From Neoroseomonas alkaliterrae (GTDB lineage: Bacteria > Pseudomonadota > Alphaproteobacteria > Acetobacterales > Acetobacteraceae), in assembly GCF_014199195.1 (NCBI RefSeq), contig NZ_JACIJE010000002.1, positions 248,001 through 312,000 of the forward strand: DNA of 64,000 bases. Reading direction: 5' to 3'. Of this stretch, positions 46,590 to 55,073 are shown one piece after another. Below the pieces are notes generated by a model that did not search any database, was not told the DNA's origin, and saw only the letters and a list, made by a program, of their open reading frames with translations. The position numbers and the translations under genes were made by a program. How positions within the stretch are numbered: the first letter of the stretch is position 1; every line of letters starts with the position of its first letter.

Positions 46590-47513
46590 CTACTTCGACA
46601 GCTCGGCTTCCAGTTCGGGCACCGCCTTGAACAAATCCGCCACCAGGCCGTAGTCGGCGACCTGGAAGATCGGCGCCTCCTCGTCCTTGTTGATGGCCAC
46701 GATGACCTTGCTGTCCTTCATGCCCGCGAGGTGCTGGATCGCGCCCGAGATGCCGACGGCGATGTAGAGGTCGGGGGCGACGATCTTGCCGGTCTGGCCC
46801 ACCTGCATGTCGTTCGGCGCGTAGCCCGCATCCACCGCGGCGCGGGAGGCGCCGACGGCGGCGCCGAGCTTGTCGGCCACCTTCTCGATGATGGCGAAGT
46901 TCTCCGCACTGCCCATCGCGCGGCCGCCCGAGATGACGATGCGCGCGGCCGTCAGCTCGGGCCGCTCGGACTTCACGATCTCTGCGCCGAGGAAGGTGGA
47001 CAGGCCCGGATCGGCCGCCGCCGGCGCGGCCTCGACGGGCGCGGAACCGCCCTCGGCAGGCACGGGGTCGAAGGAGGCGGCGCGCACCGTGATCACCTTC
47101 TTCGCATCGGCCGACTTCACGGTCGCCATCGCATTGCCCGCGTAGATCGGGCGGACGAAGGTGTCGGCATCCACCACGCCGGCGATGTCGGAGATCACCT
47201 GCACGTCGAGCAGTGCGGCGGCGCGCGGCATCACGTTCTTGCCAGCCGCCGAGGCCGGCGCCAGCAGGTGCGAATAGCCCGGCGCCAGCGCCACCAGCAG
47301 CGCGGCCAGCGGCTCCGCGAGCACGGGCCCGCCCTCGGCGGTCAGCACCTTGGCCACCCCCGGCAGCTTCGCGGCCGCCGCGGCCGCGGCGGCAGCCCCT
47401 TCGCCGGCGACCAGCACATGCACCTCGCCGAGCTTGCCGGCGGCGGCGACGGTGGAGCGCGTCGGCTGGGTGACGGCGCCGTCCTTGTGGTCGGCGAGAA
47501 CGAGAACGGCCAT
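46590..47513 (-). CDS. etfA: Electron transfer flavoprotein, alpha subunit
   Basis: The 307-residue subunit has the N-terminal domain ([14 protein letters not shown]). Its FAD-binding C-terminal domain has the block [14 protein letters not shown], then [21 protein letters not shown] and [22 protein letters not shown]. It passes electrons from acyl-CoA dehydrogenases to ETF-ubiquinone oxidoreductase. It is separated from etfB by only two bases. Confidence 0.95.
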   Translation of the reverse strand: MAVLVLADHKDGAVTQPTRSTVAAAGKLGEVHVLVAGEGAAAAAAAAAKLPGVAKVLTAEGGPVLAEPLAALLVALAPGYSHLLAPASAAGKNVMPRAAALLDVQVISDIAGVVDADTFVRPIYAGNAMATVKSADAKKVITVRAASFDPVPAEGGSAPVEAAPAAADPGLSTFLGAEIVKSERPELTAARIVISGGRAMGSAENFAIIEKVADKLGAAVGASRAAVDAGYAPNDMQVGQTGKIVAPDLYIAVGISGAIQHLAGMKDSKVIVAINKDEEAPIFQVADYGLVADLFKAVPELEAELSK

Positions 47514-47515
47514 GG

Positions 47516-48265
47516 TCAGATCACCTTCGCTTCGGTGCGCAGCTTCTCGACGAGTTCCTGCACGGAGGCCACCTTCTTGCCGGCCTGGCGCTTCGGCGGC
47601 TCCTCCACTTTCAGCACCGTCAGCCGCGGCGTCACGTCCACGCCGAGGTCGGCGGGCTTGACCGTCTCGATCGGCTTCTTGCGCGCCTTCATGATGTTGG
47701 GCAGGGAGGCGTAGCGCGGCTCGTTGAGGCGCAGGTCGGTGGTCACGATCGCCGGCAGCTTCAGCGAGACGGTCTCGAGCCCGCCATCCACCTCGCGCGT
47801 CACCTTCAGGCTCTCGCCGTCCTTCTCGACCTTGGAGGCGAAGGTGCCCTGGCCCCAGCCGAGGAGGGCGGCCAGCATCTGGCCGGTGGCGTTCATGTCG
47901 TCGTCGATCGCCTGCTTGCCGAGGATGACGAGCTGCGGCCCCTCCTTCGCGACGATCGCCTTCAGGATCTTCGCGACCGCGAGCGGCTCCAGCACGCCGT
48001 CATGCTCGACGAGGATGCCGCGGTCGGCACCCATGGCGAGGGCGGTGCGGATCTGCTCCTGCGCCGCCGACGGGCCGGCGGAGACGGCGACGATCTCGCT
48101 CGCCACGCCCTTCTCCTTCAGGCGCACGGCTTCCTCGACCGCGATCTCGTCGAAGGGGTTCATGGACATCTTGACGTTGGCCGTCTCGACGCCGGTGCCG
48201 TCCGCCTTCACGCGGACCTTGACGTTGTAGTCCACCACCCGCTTGACGGGGACGAGAACCTTCAT
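47516..48265 (-). CDS. etfB: Electron transfer flavoprotein, beta subunit
   Basis: The 249-residue subunit starts [19 protein letters not shown] and has the signature [21 protein letters not shown] and the AMP-binding region [21 protein letters not shown]. It forms the heterodimer with EtfA. It leads the etfB-etfA-hbd operon. The frame opens 11 codons earlier, but MKVLVPVKR is the standard start. Confidence 0.95.
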   Translation of the reverse strand: MKVLVPVKRVVDYNVKVRVKADGTGVETANVKMSMNPFDEIAVEEAVRLKEKGVASEIVAVSAGPSAAQEQIRTALAMGADRGILVEHDGVLEPLAVAKILKAIVAKEGPQLVILGKQAIDDDMNATGQMLAALLGWGQGTFASKVEKDGESLKVTREVDGGLETVSLKLPAIVTTDLRLNEPRYASLPNIMKARKKPIETVKPADLGVDVTPRLTVLKVEEPPKRQAGKKVASVQELVEKLRTEAKVI

Positions 48266-48364
48266 GACGCGACCGTGTGCCTTCTCTCTTGGGCGCACGG
48301 CCCGGCCGCGCGCAGGTGGCGGAAAATACGGGGGCGGTCCGGGCGCGGCAAGCGCGCCCGCCCG

Positions 48365-48559
48365 CTACTGGCGCAGCAGCATCATCAGGATGGCGAAGAG
48401 CGCGACCGCGGTGAACTGCAGCCCGATTCGCCAGCGCATCAACACGTTGGAGCGGCGCGAGCCGCCCTCGCCGCCCGACATGCCGAGCACGCCCGCGATC
48501 ACCACGCCGAGCGTGGCAAGCATGGCGATGGCCACAAGGACCGTCAGAACCGTCGTCAT
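48365..48559 (-). CDS. Small twin-helix membrane protein (HIG1-like)
   Basis: The 64-residue protein has two membrane helices, VLTVLVAIAMLATLGVVIAGVLG and MRWRIGLQFTAVALFAILMMLLR, joined by a loop with SGGEGGSRRSNVL. The layout is that of HIG1-domain proteins, some of which associate with cytochrome oxidase. A GTG three codons upstream (48568) is an alternative start. It lies between the etf operon and the MFS gene on the same strand. Confidence 0.78.
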   Translation of the reverse strand: MTTVLTVLVAIAMLATLGVVIAGVLGMSGGEGGSRRSNVLMRWRIGLQFTAVALFAILMMLLRQ

Positions 48560-48579
48560 GGAGGGCACCTAGCCCATAA

Positions 48580-49788
48580 TCACGGCTTTGCAACACCCCC
48601 GGCGGCGCGGGCCAGGAATGCGCCGATGAGGGCGGTTGCCACGCAGAAGGCGAAGCCGAGCGAATAGCCGCCCGAGGCCTGCACCATCGCCGAGAACAGC
48701 GGCGGCCCCACCAGCATGCAGGCGCCGAAGACGAAGCCCGCCGCCGCCGTGGTCGCCCCGACCTGTCCCGCGGGGGCGAGGCGCGCCGTCTCGGCCAGGA
48801 ACACCCCGTTCCAGCCGATCGCCGTCGCCCCCATGCCGATGCCCGCAAGTGTCAGCAGGAACCCCGGCCAGCCCGGCCCGGCCAGCAGCAGCGCGGCGCC
48901 CGATGCGGCCGCCGCGACGCCGAGGCCGGCGAGCACCGGCGCCGCGCCCACCCGGTCCGCGACCAGCCCCCAGACGATGCGCCCGACCACGCCGGCAGCC
49001 TGCGCGAGCGCGAGGCGGAACCCGGCCTCGGTCAGCGGCACGCCGAGCGCCTCGACCTGGAACACCACGAAGAAGGAGGAGAAGCAGAACTGCGAGATGC
49101 CGTAGAGCGCCGACATGATGGTCAGCCGCCGCAGCACCGGCAGGTGCCGCAGGATCGCGAGGCTGCCCAGCGCCGAGGCCCAGACCGCGCGCAGCCGCGC
49201 GAGGCTCGCCGAGCGGTCGCGGTCGGCATCGAGCGCCGCGCGCAGCGGCTGCAGCGCCAGCGCGGAGGCCACCAGGAAGGCCGCGACCGCCAGGATCCCC
49301 GCCCGCCAGCCATAGGCCTCGGCGATCAGCGGCGTCACCGCCGCGATGAGCATCGCGCCGGCCGGCACGCCGCACTGCTTCAGGCTGAAGATCAGCGACC
49401 GACGGTTGGCCGGCGCCCGCTGGGCGAGAAGGTGGCTGCCCGCAGGCGTCACCGGCCCGTGGCCGAGGCCGCAGGCCAGCGCCGAGACCGCCAGCGCCAG
49501 CGGATGGGCCACCACCGAGAGCGCCAGCGCCACCCCGCAGAAGACGAGGCCCAGCTGCAGCACCCGCATCCCCCCGAGGCGGCGGATGAAGGCCCCCGCG
49601 AGCGGCCCCGAGACCAGGGCCCCGCCATAGACCAGCGCCGTATGCACCCCGGCCAGCGCGGCGGGGATGCCGGCCTCGGCGGCGATCGCCGGGGCGAGCA
49701 CCGGCACCGCGAGGAAGACGCCCATGCCCGCGAGATGCACGCCGAGCAGGGCCAGCATCACGGTCCAGACGGAGGGGGAGGAGGTCAT
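48580..49788 (-). CDS. MFS transporter
   Basis: The 402-residue protein has twelve predicted membrane helices and MFS cytoplasmic loops (GPLAGAFIRRLGGMRVLQLG after helix 2, and GLVADRVGAAPVLAGLG in the second half). No specific substrate motif is visible. The frame reaches far upstream, but MTSSPSVWTVML starts the first helix properly. It is divergent from the mechanosensitive channel, with 88 bp between starts. Confidence 0.88.
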   Translation of the reverse strand: MTSSPSVWTVMLALLGVHLAGMGVFLAVPVLAPAIAAEAGIPAALAGVHTALVYGGALVSGPLAGAFIRRLGGMRVLQLGLVFCGVALALSVVAHPLALAVSALACGLGHGPVTPAGSHLLAQRAPANRRSLIFSLKQCGVPAGAMLIAAVTPLIAEAYGWRAGILAVAAFLVASALALQPLRAALDADRDRSASLARLRAVWASALGSLAILRHLPVLRRLTIMSALYGISQFCFSSFFVVFQVEALGVPLTEAGFRLALAQAAGVVGRIVWGLVADRVGAAPVLAGLGVAAAASGAALLLAGPGWPGFLLTLAGIGMGATAIGWNGVFLAETARLAPAGQVGATTAAAGFVFGACMLVGPPLFSAMVQASGGYSLGFAFCVATALIGAFLARAAGGVAKP

Positions 49789-49876
49789 GTTGCGGCGCAA
49801 TGCTGGACCCGGACGGCTGGGGCGGCAACCGCGCGGGCGACTTGACCCGACCCGGCCGGATGGGGTCCCTGCCGGC

Positions 49877-52564
49877 ATGATCCGCTCGCGCCGGCTCCTG
49901 TTCACGTTCCTGTGTGGCCTTCTCCTGCTGCCGCTGGCCTTCCCGGCGGCGCAGACGGCGCCCTCCGCCCCCGTGCCGGCCACCGCCGGGGCGGGGCCGT
50001 CCGCGCCGGGCCGCGCCCCGCAGCCCGCCGCCGCCCTGCCGCCCGGCGAGGCCGAACGCCTGCTCCGCCTGCTGCAGGACGAGGCGAGCCGGGCGGAGTT
50101 GATCCGAACCCTCCAGGGCCTTGCCGCCGCCGCGGCCACGGTGCCGGCCGCGCCGCCGGCCCCCGCCGCGGCCGGTCCCGCGCCACCGCCCGGCGCGCCG
50201 AGCCCGCCGCCGGCCGCCGCCGGGCCGACGCCGCCCCGCGCCGCCCCCGCCCCGGTCCCTCCCCCGGCGGCAGCCGGCCCCACGCCCCCGCCTGCCGCCG
50301 CAGGCCCTGCGCCGAGCCCCCCGCCCGCCGCCGCGGGGCCGCCCCCCACGCCACCGCCGGCGGCGGCAGGGCCTATGCCCGCAGCCCCCCCTTCCGCCGC
50401 CGGGCCTGCTGCGCCGCCCGTCGCCGCCGGTTCCGCGCCCGGTTCCGCGCCCGCCGCGGCCGGAGCGGCGCCGGCCGGCCCCGCGCCCGCCCAGGCGGCG
50501 AACGGTCAGGCCCCGGCCCAGCCAGCCCAGCCCGCGGCGCCGGAGATCCTCGCCCCCAACACGCTCGGCGCGCAGCTTCTCCAGGGCGCCTCGCAGCGGC
50601 TCTCGGGCCTGTCGGAGCAGCTCGTCGTCACCGTGCAGGCGATCGCGGACCTGCCCTCGGTCATGCGCTGGATGTCGTCCGTGGCGCGGGATCCGGTGAC
50701 CCAGCGCCGCGTGCTGGATGCGGCCTGGAAACTGGTCCTGGTGCTTGGCCTCGGCCTTCTCGCCGAATGGGCGACAGCGCGCGCCCTGGCGCGCACGCGC
50801 GATGCGCTCGACGCCCGCGCGCCGGAGGAGGGCGAGGCCTTCTCCCGCCTGCGCCGCGTGCCGCTGGTCGTCGCGCGCCTCGGTCTCGACCTGCTGCCGA
50901 TCGCGGCCTTCGCCATCGTCTCCTACGGCCTCGTCGGCGCGGTGCGCCCGCTGCCCACGACCGAGGTCGTGCTGCTGACGGTCAACAACGCCTACATGGC
51001 CTCGCGGGCGGTGATGGTGGCCTCGCGCATGCTGCTCTCGCCCGCCTCGCCGATGCTGCGGCTGCTGCCGGTGGGCGACGAGACGGCGGCCTACATCACG
51101 GTCTGGCTGCGCCGCATCACCGTGGTGCTGGTCTTCGCCTATGCCACCGCCGAGGCCGGGCTGCAGTTCGGCCTGCCCTGGAGCGCCTACGATTCCATCC
51201 TGCGCGTCTCGCTGCTGCTGGTGACGCTGTTCCTCGTCATCGTCATCCTGCAGAACCGCACCCATGTCTCGGACGCGCTGCGCGCTCCGCCGCTCGAGGA
51301 AGGGGCGCGACCGGACGGGACGCGGCGCTTCATGCGCGCGGTGCGCGACCGCGCGGCCGATGTCTGGCACATCCTCGCCATCGCCTGGCTGATCGCGGCC
51401 TGGGGCGTCTGGGCGCTGGAGGTGCAGGGCGGCTTCTGGCGGCTGATCCGCGTCTCGCTGGTCACGCTGCTGGTGCTGCTCGCGGCCTGGGTGGCGGACC
51501 TCGCGATGCGGCGCGGCCTCGCCCGCGCCTTCCGCATCCGGCCCGAGCTCGCGAGCCGCTATCCGGGGCTCGAGGCGCGCGCCAACCGCTACCTGCCGAT
51601 GCTCAAGGGCATCTTCTCGGCGATCATCGCGCTGGTCGCGGGGCTGCTGCTGCTCGAGGCCTGGGGTCTCGAGGCCTTCTCCTGGTTCGGGCAGGGCAAG
51701 CTCGGCAGCCGGCTGGTCGGCTCGCTCGCCTCGATGGGCCTGACCGTGCTGGTCGCGATGGCGGCGTGGGAGGCGGCCAATGCGGCGATCGAGCGGCACC
51801 TCCAGCAGCTCTCGCGCGATGCCAAGGCGGCGCGCAGCGCGCGGGTGCGCACCCTGCTGCCCATGCTGCGCACGGTGCTGATGATCACCATCATCGTCAT
51901 CGTCGCCTTCGTGATCCTCACCGAGATCGGGGTGAACGTCGCGCCGCTGATCGCGGGTGCCGGCGTCGTCGGCATCGCCATCGGCTTCGGCTCCCAGACG
52001 CTGGTGCGCGACGTCATCACCGGCGTCTTCCTGCTGTTCGAGGACGCGATCGCGGTGGGCGACGTGGTGCAGGTGGGTGGCCTCTCGGGCGTGGTGGAGC
52101 AGCTCTCGATCCGCTCCATCAAGCTGCGCGCGCAGGACGGCAGCCTGCACATCGTCCCGTTCAGCGCGGTGACCACCGTGACCAACATGACGCGCGACTT
52201 CGCCTTCGCCGTGCTCGACGTGAGCGTGGCCTACGGCGAGGACACCGACCGCGTGACCGAGGTGCTGAAGGAGGTCGCCCAGGGCATGCGCGAGGACGTG
52301 AAGTGGCGCCCCGTGATCCGCGACGACCTCGACATCCTGGGCGTCGAGCGGCTGGCCGATTCGGGCGTGGTGATCCGCGTGCGCCTCAAGACCGACCCGA
52401 TCCAGCGCTGGGCGGTCGCGCGGGAGATGAACCGCCGGATCAAGCGGCGCTTCGACGAACTCGGCATCGAGATCCCGTATCCGCACCAGAAGCTCGTCAT
52501 CAGCCGCGAGCAGGACCACCACCCGGCCGAGCCGCCGCGCGCGGAGGCGCAGGCGAAGGCGTGA
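49877..52564 (+). CDS. Large mechanosensitive channel (MscS superfamily, YbiO-like)
   Basis: The 895-residue protein has a signal peptide (IRSRRLLFTFLCGLLLLPLAF), a Pro/Ala-rich periplasmic stretch (about 90-222) with repeats of the form PPPAAAGP, and many helices. The MscS pore and beta domain follow: GVVGIAIGFGSQTLVRDVITG then EDAIAVGDVVQVGGLSG. It should release solutes under osmotic downshift. It is longer than E. coli YbiO (741 residues), partly through the Pro/Ala insert. The end, HHPAEPPRAEAQAKA, is also unstructured. Confidence 0.9.
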   Translation: MIRSRRLLFTFLCGLLLLPLAFPAAQTAPSAPVPATAGAGPSAPGRAPQPAAALPPGEAERLLRLLQDEASRAELIRTLQGLAAAAATVPAAPPAPAAAGPAPPPGAPSPPPAAAGPTPPRAAPAPVPPPAAAGPTPPPAAAGPAPSPPPAAAGPPPTPPPAAAGPMPAAPPSAAGPAAPPVAAGSAPGSAPAAAGAAPAGPAPAQAANGQAPAQPAQPAAPEILAPNTLGAQLLQGASQRLSGLSEQLVVTVQAIADLPSVMRWMSSVARDPVTQRRVLDAAWKLVLVLGLGLLAEWATARALARTRDALDARAPEEGEAFSRLRRVPLVVARLGLDLLPIAAFAIVSYGLVGAVRPLPTTEVVLLTVNNAYMASRAVMVASRMLLSPASPMLRLLPVGDETAAYITVWLRRITVVLVFAYATAEAGLQFGLPWSAYDSILRVSLLLVTLFLVIVILQNRTHVSDALRAPPLEEGARPDGTRRFMRAVRDRAADVWHILAIAWLIAAWGVWALEVQGGFWRLIRVSLVTLLVLLAAWVADLAMRRGLARAFRIRPELASRYPGLEARANRYLPMLKGIFSAIIALVAGLLLLEAWGLEAFSWFGQGKLGSRLVGSLASMGLTVLVAMAAWEAANAAIERHLQQLSRDAKAARSARVRTLLPMLRTVLMITIIVIVAFVILTEIGVNVAPLIAGAGVVGIAIGFGSQTLVRDVITGVFLLFEDAIAVGDVVQVGGLSGVVEQLSIRSIKLRAQDGSLHIVPFSAVTTVTNMTRDFAFAVLDVSVAYGEDTDRVTEVLKEVAQGMREDVKWRPVIRDDLDILGVERLADSGVVIRVRLKTDPIQRWAVAREMNRRIKRRFDELGIEIPYPHQKLVISREQDHHPAEPPRAEAQAKA

Positions 52565-52775
52565 TGCCGGGCTGTTCCGGGCGGTCGGAAGGCACGACCG
52601 TCCGGCCATCGGCATCGCGCGTGGGGCTGGCGGGTTGGCCGCGCGGTGACGGGAGGGTGGCGGGTGAGCCTCCTTGAGCCGGGCATGACGCGCGTCCGCG
52701 CCTCTTCCGCCGGGCATCGGCGCGGGCCTTCGCGCAGGGGCCGGCCGGCGCAAGGCGCGCCTGGGCCCGCCGCGA

Positions 52776-53483
52776 TCAGGCGCCGTCCCAGCCGCAGGCC
52801 ATCAGCGCCGCGCGCATATGCGGCGGAACCGGCGCGGTCGCGGACAGCAGCGGGTCGAGCGGCAGCGCGATGGCGCGCGCCAGCAGGTGCAGCCCGCCCT
52901 CCGCGCCGCCGCCATAGAGCGCATCGCCGAGGATCGGCCAGCCCATCGCCGCGCAATGCACGCGCAACTGGTGCGTGCGGCCGGTCTCGGGCCGCAGTTC
53001 CAGCCAGGCCAGCCCCTCCGCCCGGCCGCGCAGCAGCCAGCGCGTCAGCGCCGCCTGCCCGTCCGGATGCGCCTCCATCCGCCAGCCCTGCGCGGCGCTG
53101 CTGCGCTTGCGCAGGGGCAGGGCGATGCTTCCCTCCGCCCCGGCCGGCCCGCCGCGGACCACCGCCCAATAGGTCTTCTCCGCCGCGCCGCGCGCGAAGA
53201 GGGCGCCGAGCGCGGCAAGCGCGGGCTTGGTGCGGCCGAGCACCAGGCAGCCCGCCGTATCGGCATCGAGACGGTGCGCCGGCTGGGGCAGGTGCCGCTT
53301 GCCCATGCGCAGTGCCTCCAGCCAATCCTCGAGCGAGGCGCCGCCGCGCGGCCCGCGATGCACGGCAAGCCCGGCCGGCTTGTCGAGCACCATCGCATCC
53401 TCGCGCAGCAGCAGGATGCGCGCGGCGATCGCGGGCGGGATCTGGCACGGCGGCCCCGCTCGTGGGAGCCTGCGGCGCATCAT
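52776..53483 (-). CDS. RluA-family pseudouridine synthase
   Basis: The 235-residue enzyme has the catalytic motif HRLDADTAGCLVL with Asp, the N-terminal REDAMVLDKPAGLAVHRGP, and ELRPETGRTHQLRVHCAAMG in the C-terminal half. It isomerises uridine in rRNA or tRNA; the target cannot be named. No S4 domain is present. The ATG at 53483 has GAGGA 9 nt upstream (a second ATG follows at 53480). This start overlaps the divergent PfkB start codon. Confidence 0.88.
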   Translation of the reverse strand: MMRRRLPRAGPPCQIPPAIAARILLLREDAMVLDKPAGLAVHRGPRGGASLEDWLEALRMGKRHLPQPAHRLDADTAGCLVLGRTKPALAALGALFARGAAEKTYWAVVRGGPAGAEGSIALPLRKRSSAAQGWRMEAHPDGQAALTRWLLRGRAEGLAWLELRPETGRTHQLRVHCAAMGWPILGDALYGGGAEGGLHLLARAIALPLDPLLSATAPVPPHMRAALMACGWDGA

Positions 53484-54378
53484 GTCGGATCGTCCTCTCG
53501 TCATCTGCCTCGGCAACGTGGTCGCGGACCATACCTTCCGGGTCGAGGACATACCCCAGCCGCCGGCCAAGATCCCCGCGCGCGGCTACAGCATCGGCGC
53601 CGGCGGCATGGCCGCCAATGCGGCGATCGCGGTGGTGCGCCTGGGCGGCCGCGCCGCCTTCTGGGGCCGCGTCGGCGACGACCTGAACGGTGCGCCGCTC
53701 GCCGAGGCGCTGGAGGCCGAAGGCGTGGACGTCTCGGGCCTGCGGCGCGTGCCCGGCGGGCGCACCCCGGTGGGCGCGGTGCTGGTGGACCCGAGGGGGG
53801 AGCGGACCATCATCTCCTTCCGCGGCTCGGGCCTGGGGACCGACCCCTCATGGCTGCCGCTCGGGCGGATCCGCGAGGCCGGGGCGCTGTGCTGCGACCC
53901 CCGCTGGCCCGAGGGCGTGGCCGCTGCCGCCGCCGCCGCGCGCGAGGCCGGCGTGCCGGTGGTGCTCGACGGGGAGCGCAGCGAGACGCGCATCCTGGTG
54001 GACCTGGTGCCGCGCGTGGACCATGCGGTGTTCTCGGTCCCCGGCCTTGCCAACTACGCGCCTGGCTGCTCGCCGGAGGAGGGGCTGCGGCGCGCGCTCG
54101 CCTCGGGCCCCGTGAAGGTGGCGGCGGTGACGCAGGGCGAGAAGGGCGTGCTCTGGCTCGCCCCCGGCATGGAGAAGCCGCGGCGCACCCCCGCCTTCCC
54201 GGTGGAGGCGACCAACACCACCGGCGCGGGGGACGTGTTCCACGGCGCCTATGCGCTGGCGATGGCCGAGGGCATGGACCTCGAGGCCGCGATGCGATTC
54301 GCCTCGGCGGCGGGCGCGCTGCGTGCGCGCGATGGCGCGACGCCCGACCGCGCGATGGTGGAGGCGCTGCTGCACTGA
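53482..54378 (+). CDS. PfkB-family carbohydrate kinase
   Basis: The 298-residue sugar kinase has the N-terminal GNVVADHTFRV segment, SIGAGGMAANAAIAVVRLG for substrate binding, and the ATP site and catalytic Asp in VEATNTTGAGDVFHGAYALA near 245. Ribokinase, fructokinase or related specificity is not resolved. GGGAG lies upstream of the ATG, inside the opposing synthase coding region. It converges with the HTH regulator gene. Confidence 0.88.
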   Translation: MSDRPLVICLGNVVADHTFRVEDIPQPPAKIPARGYSIGAGGMAANAAIAVVRLGGRAAFWGRVGDDLNGAPLAEALEAEGVDVSGLRRVPGGRTPVGAVLVDPRGERTIISFRGSGLGTDPSWLPLGRIREAGALCCDPRWPEGVAAAAAAAREAGVPVVLDGERSETRILVDLVPRVDHAVFSVPGLANYAPGCSPEEGLRRALASGPVKVAAVTQGEKGVLWLAPGMEKPRRTPAFPVEATNTTGAGDVFHGAYALAMAEGMDLEAAMRFASAAGALRARDGATPDRAMVEALLH

Positions 54379-54436
54379 AGAGAGGCGCGGCCGATTGCAC
54401 CGCGCTGCGAGACCGCCGGGGTGCGGCGGCCCGGCG

Positions 54437-54919
54437 CTATTCGGAGGGCGAGAGCGTCTTGATCAGGTCGAAGACGCGCTTGCGCACGGAGGGGTCGGTG
54501 ATCCGGTAGTAGGCGCGCACGAGTTCCAGCGTCTCGCGCCGGTGCAGCGTGTCGTCCTCGAAACCCTCCTGGCCCTCGGCGAAGCCGAAGGCGGCCCCGC
54601 GCGAGCGCGTGACGGCATTGCCGCCGAGCTCGGCCGACATGTCGTCGAAGAAGAAGCCGATCGGCACGTCGAGCACGCGGGCGAGGTCGAAGAGACGGCT
54701 CGCGCCGATGCGGTTCACGCCGCGTTCATACTTCTGGATCTGCTGGAAGGTGAGGCCGAGCGCCTCGCCCAGCTTCTCCTGGCTCATGCCGAGGAGGGTA
54801 CGGCGCAGCCGCACACGCGATCCGACATGGACGTCGATCGGGCTCGCGCGGTGCTCGCGTTCGACCCGCTCCATTCCATCGTCGTTCGGCATCAACGCCT
54901 CCACAGCTTCGCCAGACAT
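54437..54919 (-). CDS. Xre-type helix-turn-helix transcriptional regulator
   Basis: The 160-residue regulator has the N-terminal HTH PIDVHVGSRVRLRRTLLGMSQEKLGEALGLTFQQIQKYERG, highly conserved in alphaproteobacteria, and a C-terminal region that ends in FDLIKTLSPSE. The usual order HTH-lnt is kept, so it belongs to this core cluster. GGAGG before the ATG at 54919 is strong; ATG 54892 also has GGAGG. A good sigma70 promoter precedes it. Its target is unknown. Confidence 0.88.
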   Translation of the reverse strand: MSGEAVEALMPNDDGMERVEREHRASPIDVHVGSRVRLRRTLLGMSQEKLGEALGLTFQQIQKYERGVNRIGASRLFDLARVLDVPIGFFFDDMSAELGGNAVTRSRGAAFGFAEGQEGFEDDTLHRRETLELVRAYYRITDPSVRKRVFDLIKTLSPSE

Positions 54920-54971
54920 CTGACCCTCCGGACGCGCCCTGACTGCGCACCTTGCCCCGGCTCGTGTCAAA

Positions 54972-55000
54972 CGAATAGGCCCTTCTTCACCATTCGTCAA
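54972..55000 (-). promoter_or_regulatory. Sigma70-type promoter for the HTH regulator gene
   Basis: On the minus strand TTGACG (55000-54995) and TATTCG (54977-54972) are spaced by 17 nt, placing a start about 45 nt before the ATG at 54919. An ACGAAT/ATTCGT inverted repeat overlaps the promoter. The region is the most AT-rich in the window. The same stretch is free of genes. Confidence 0.6.
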
Positions 55001-55014
55001 CTCTTTTTCACATT

Positions 55015-55027
55015 CTCAATATTTGAG
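55015..55027. promoter_or_regulatory. AT-rich palindrome upstream of the HTH promoter
   Basis: CTCAA-tat-TTGAG is a 5-bp dyad 15 bp upstream of the -35 of the HTH gene, and lies close to the lnt stop. It could be an operator for the HTH protein itself or another regulator. Only the dyad supports it. Confidence 0.35.
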
Positions 55028-55073
55028 ACGACAACAAAGAGCCGTGAGCTTCCTTACTGAACGTTCCGCGAGC

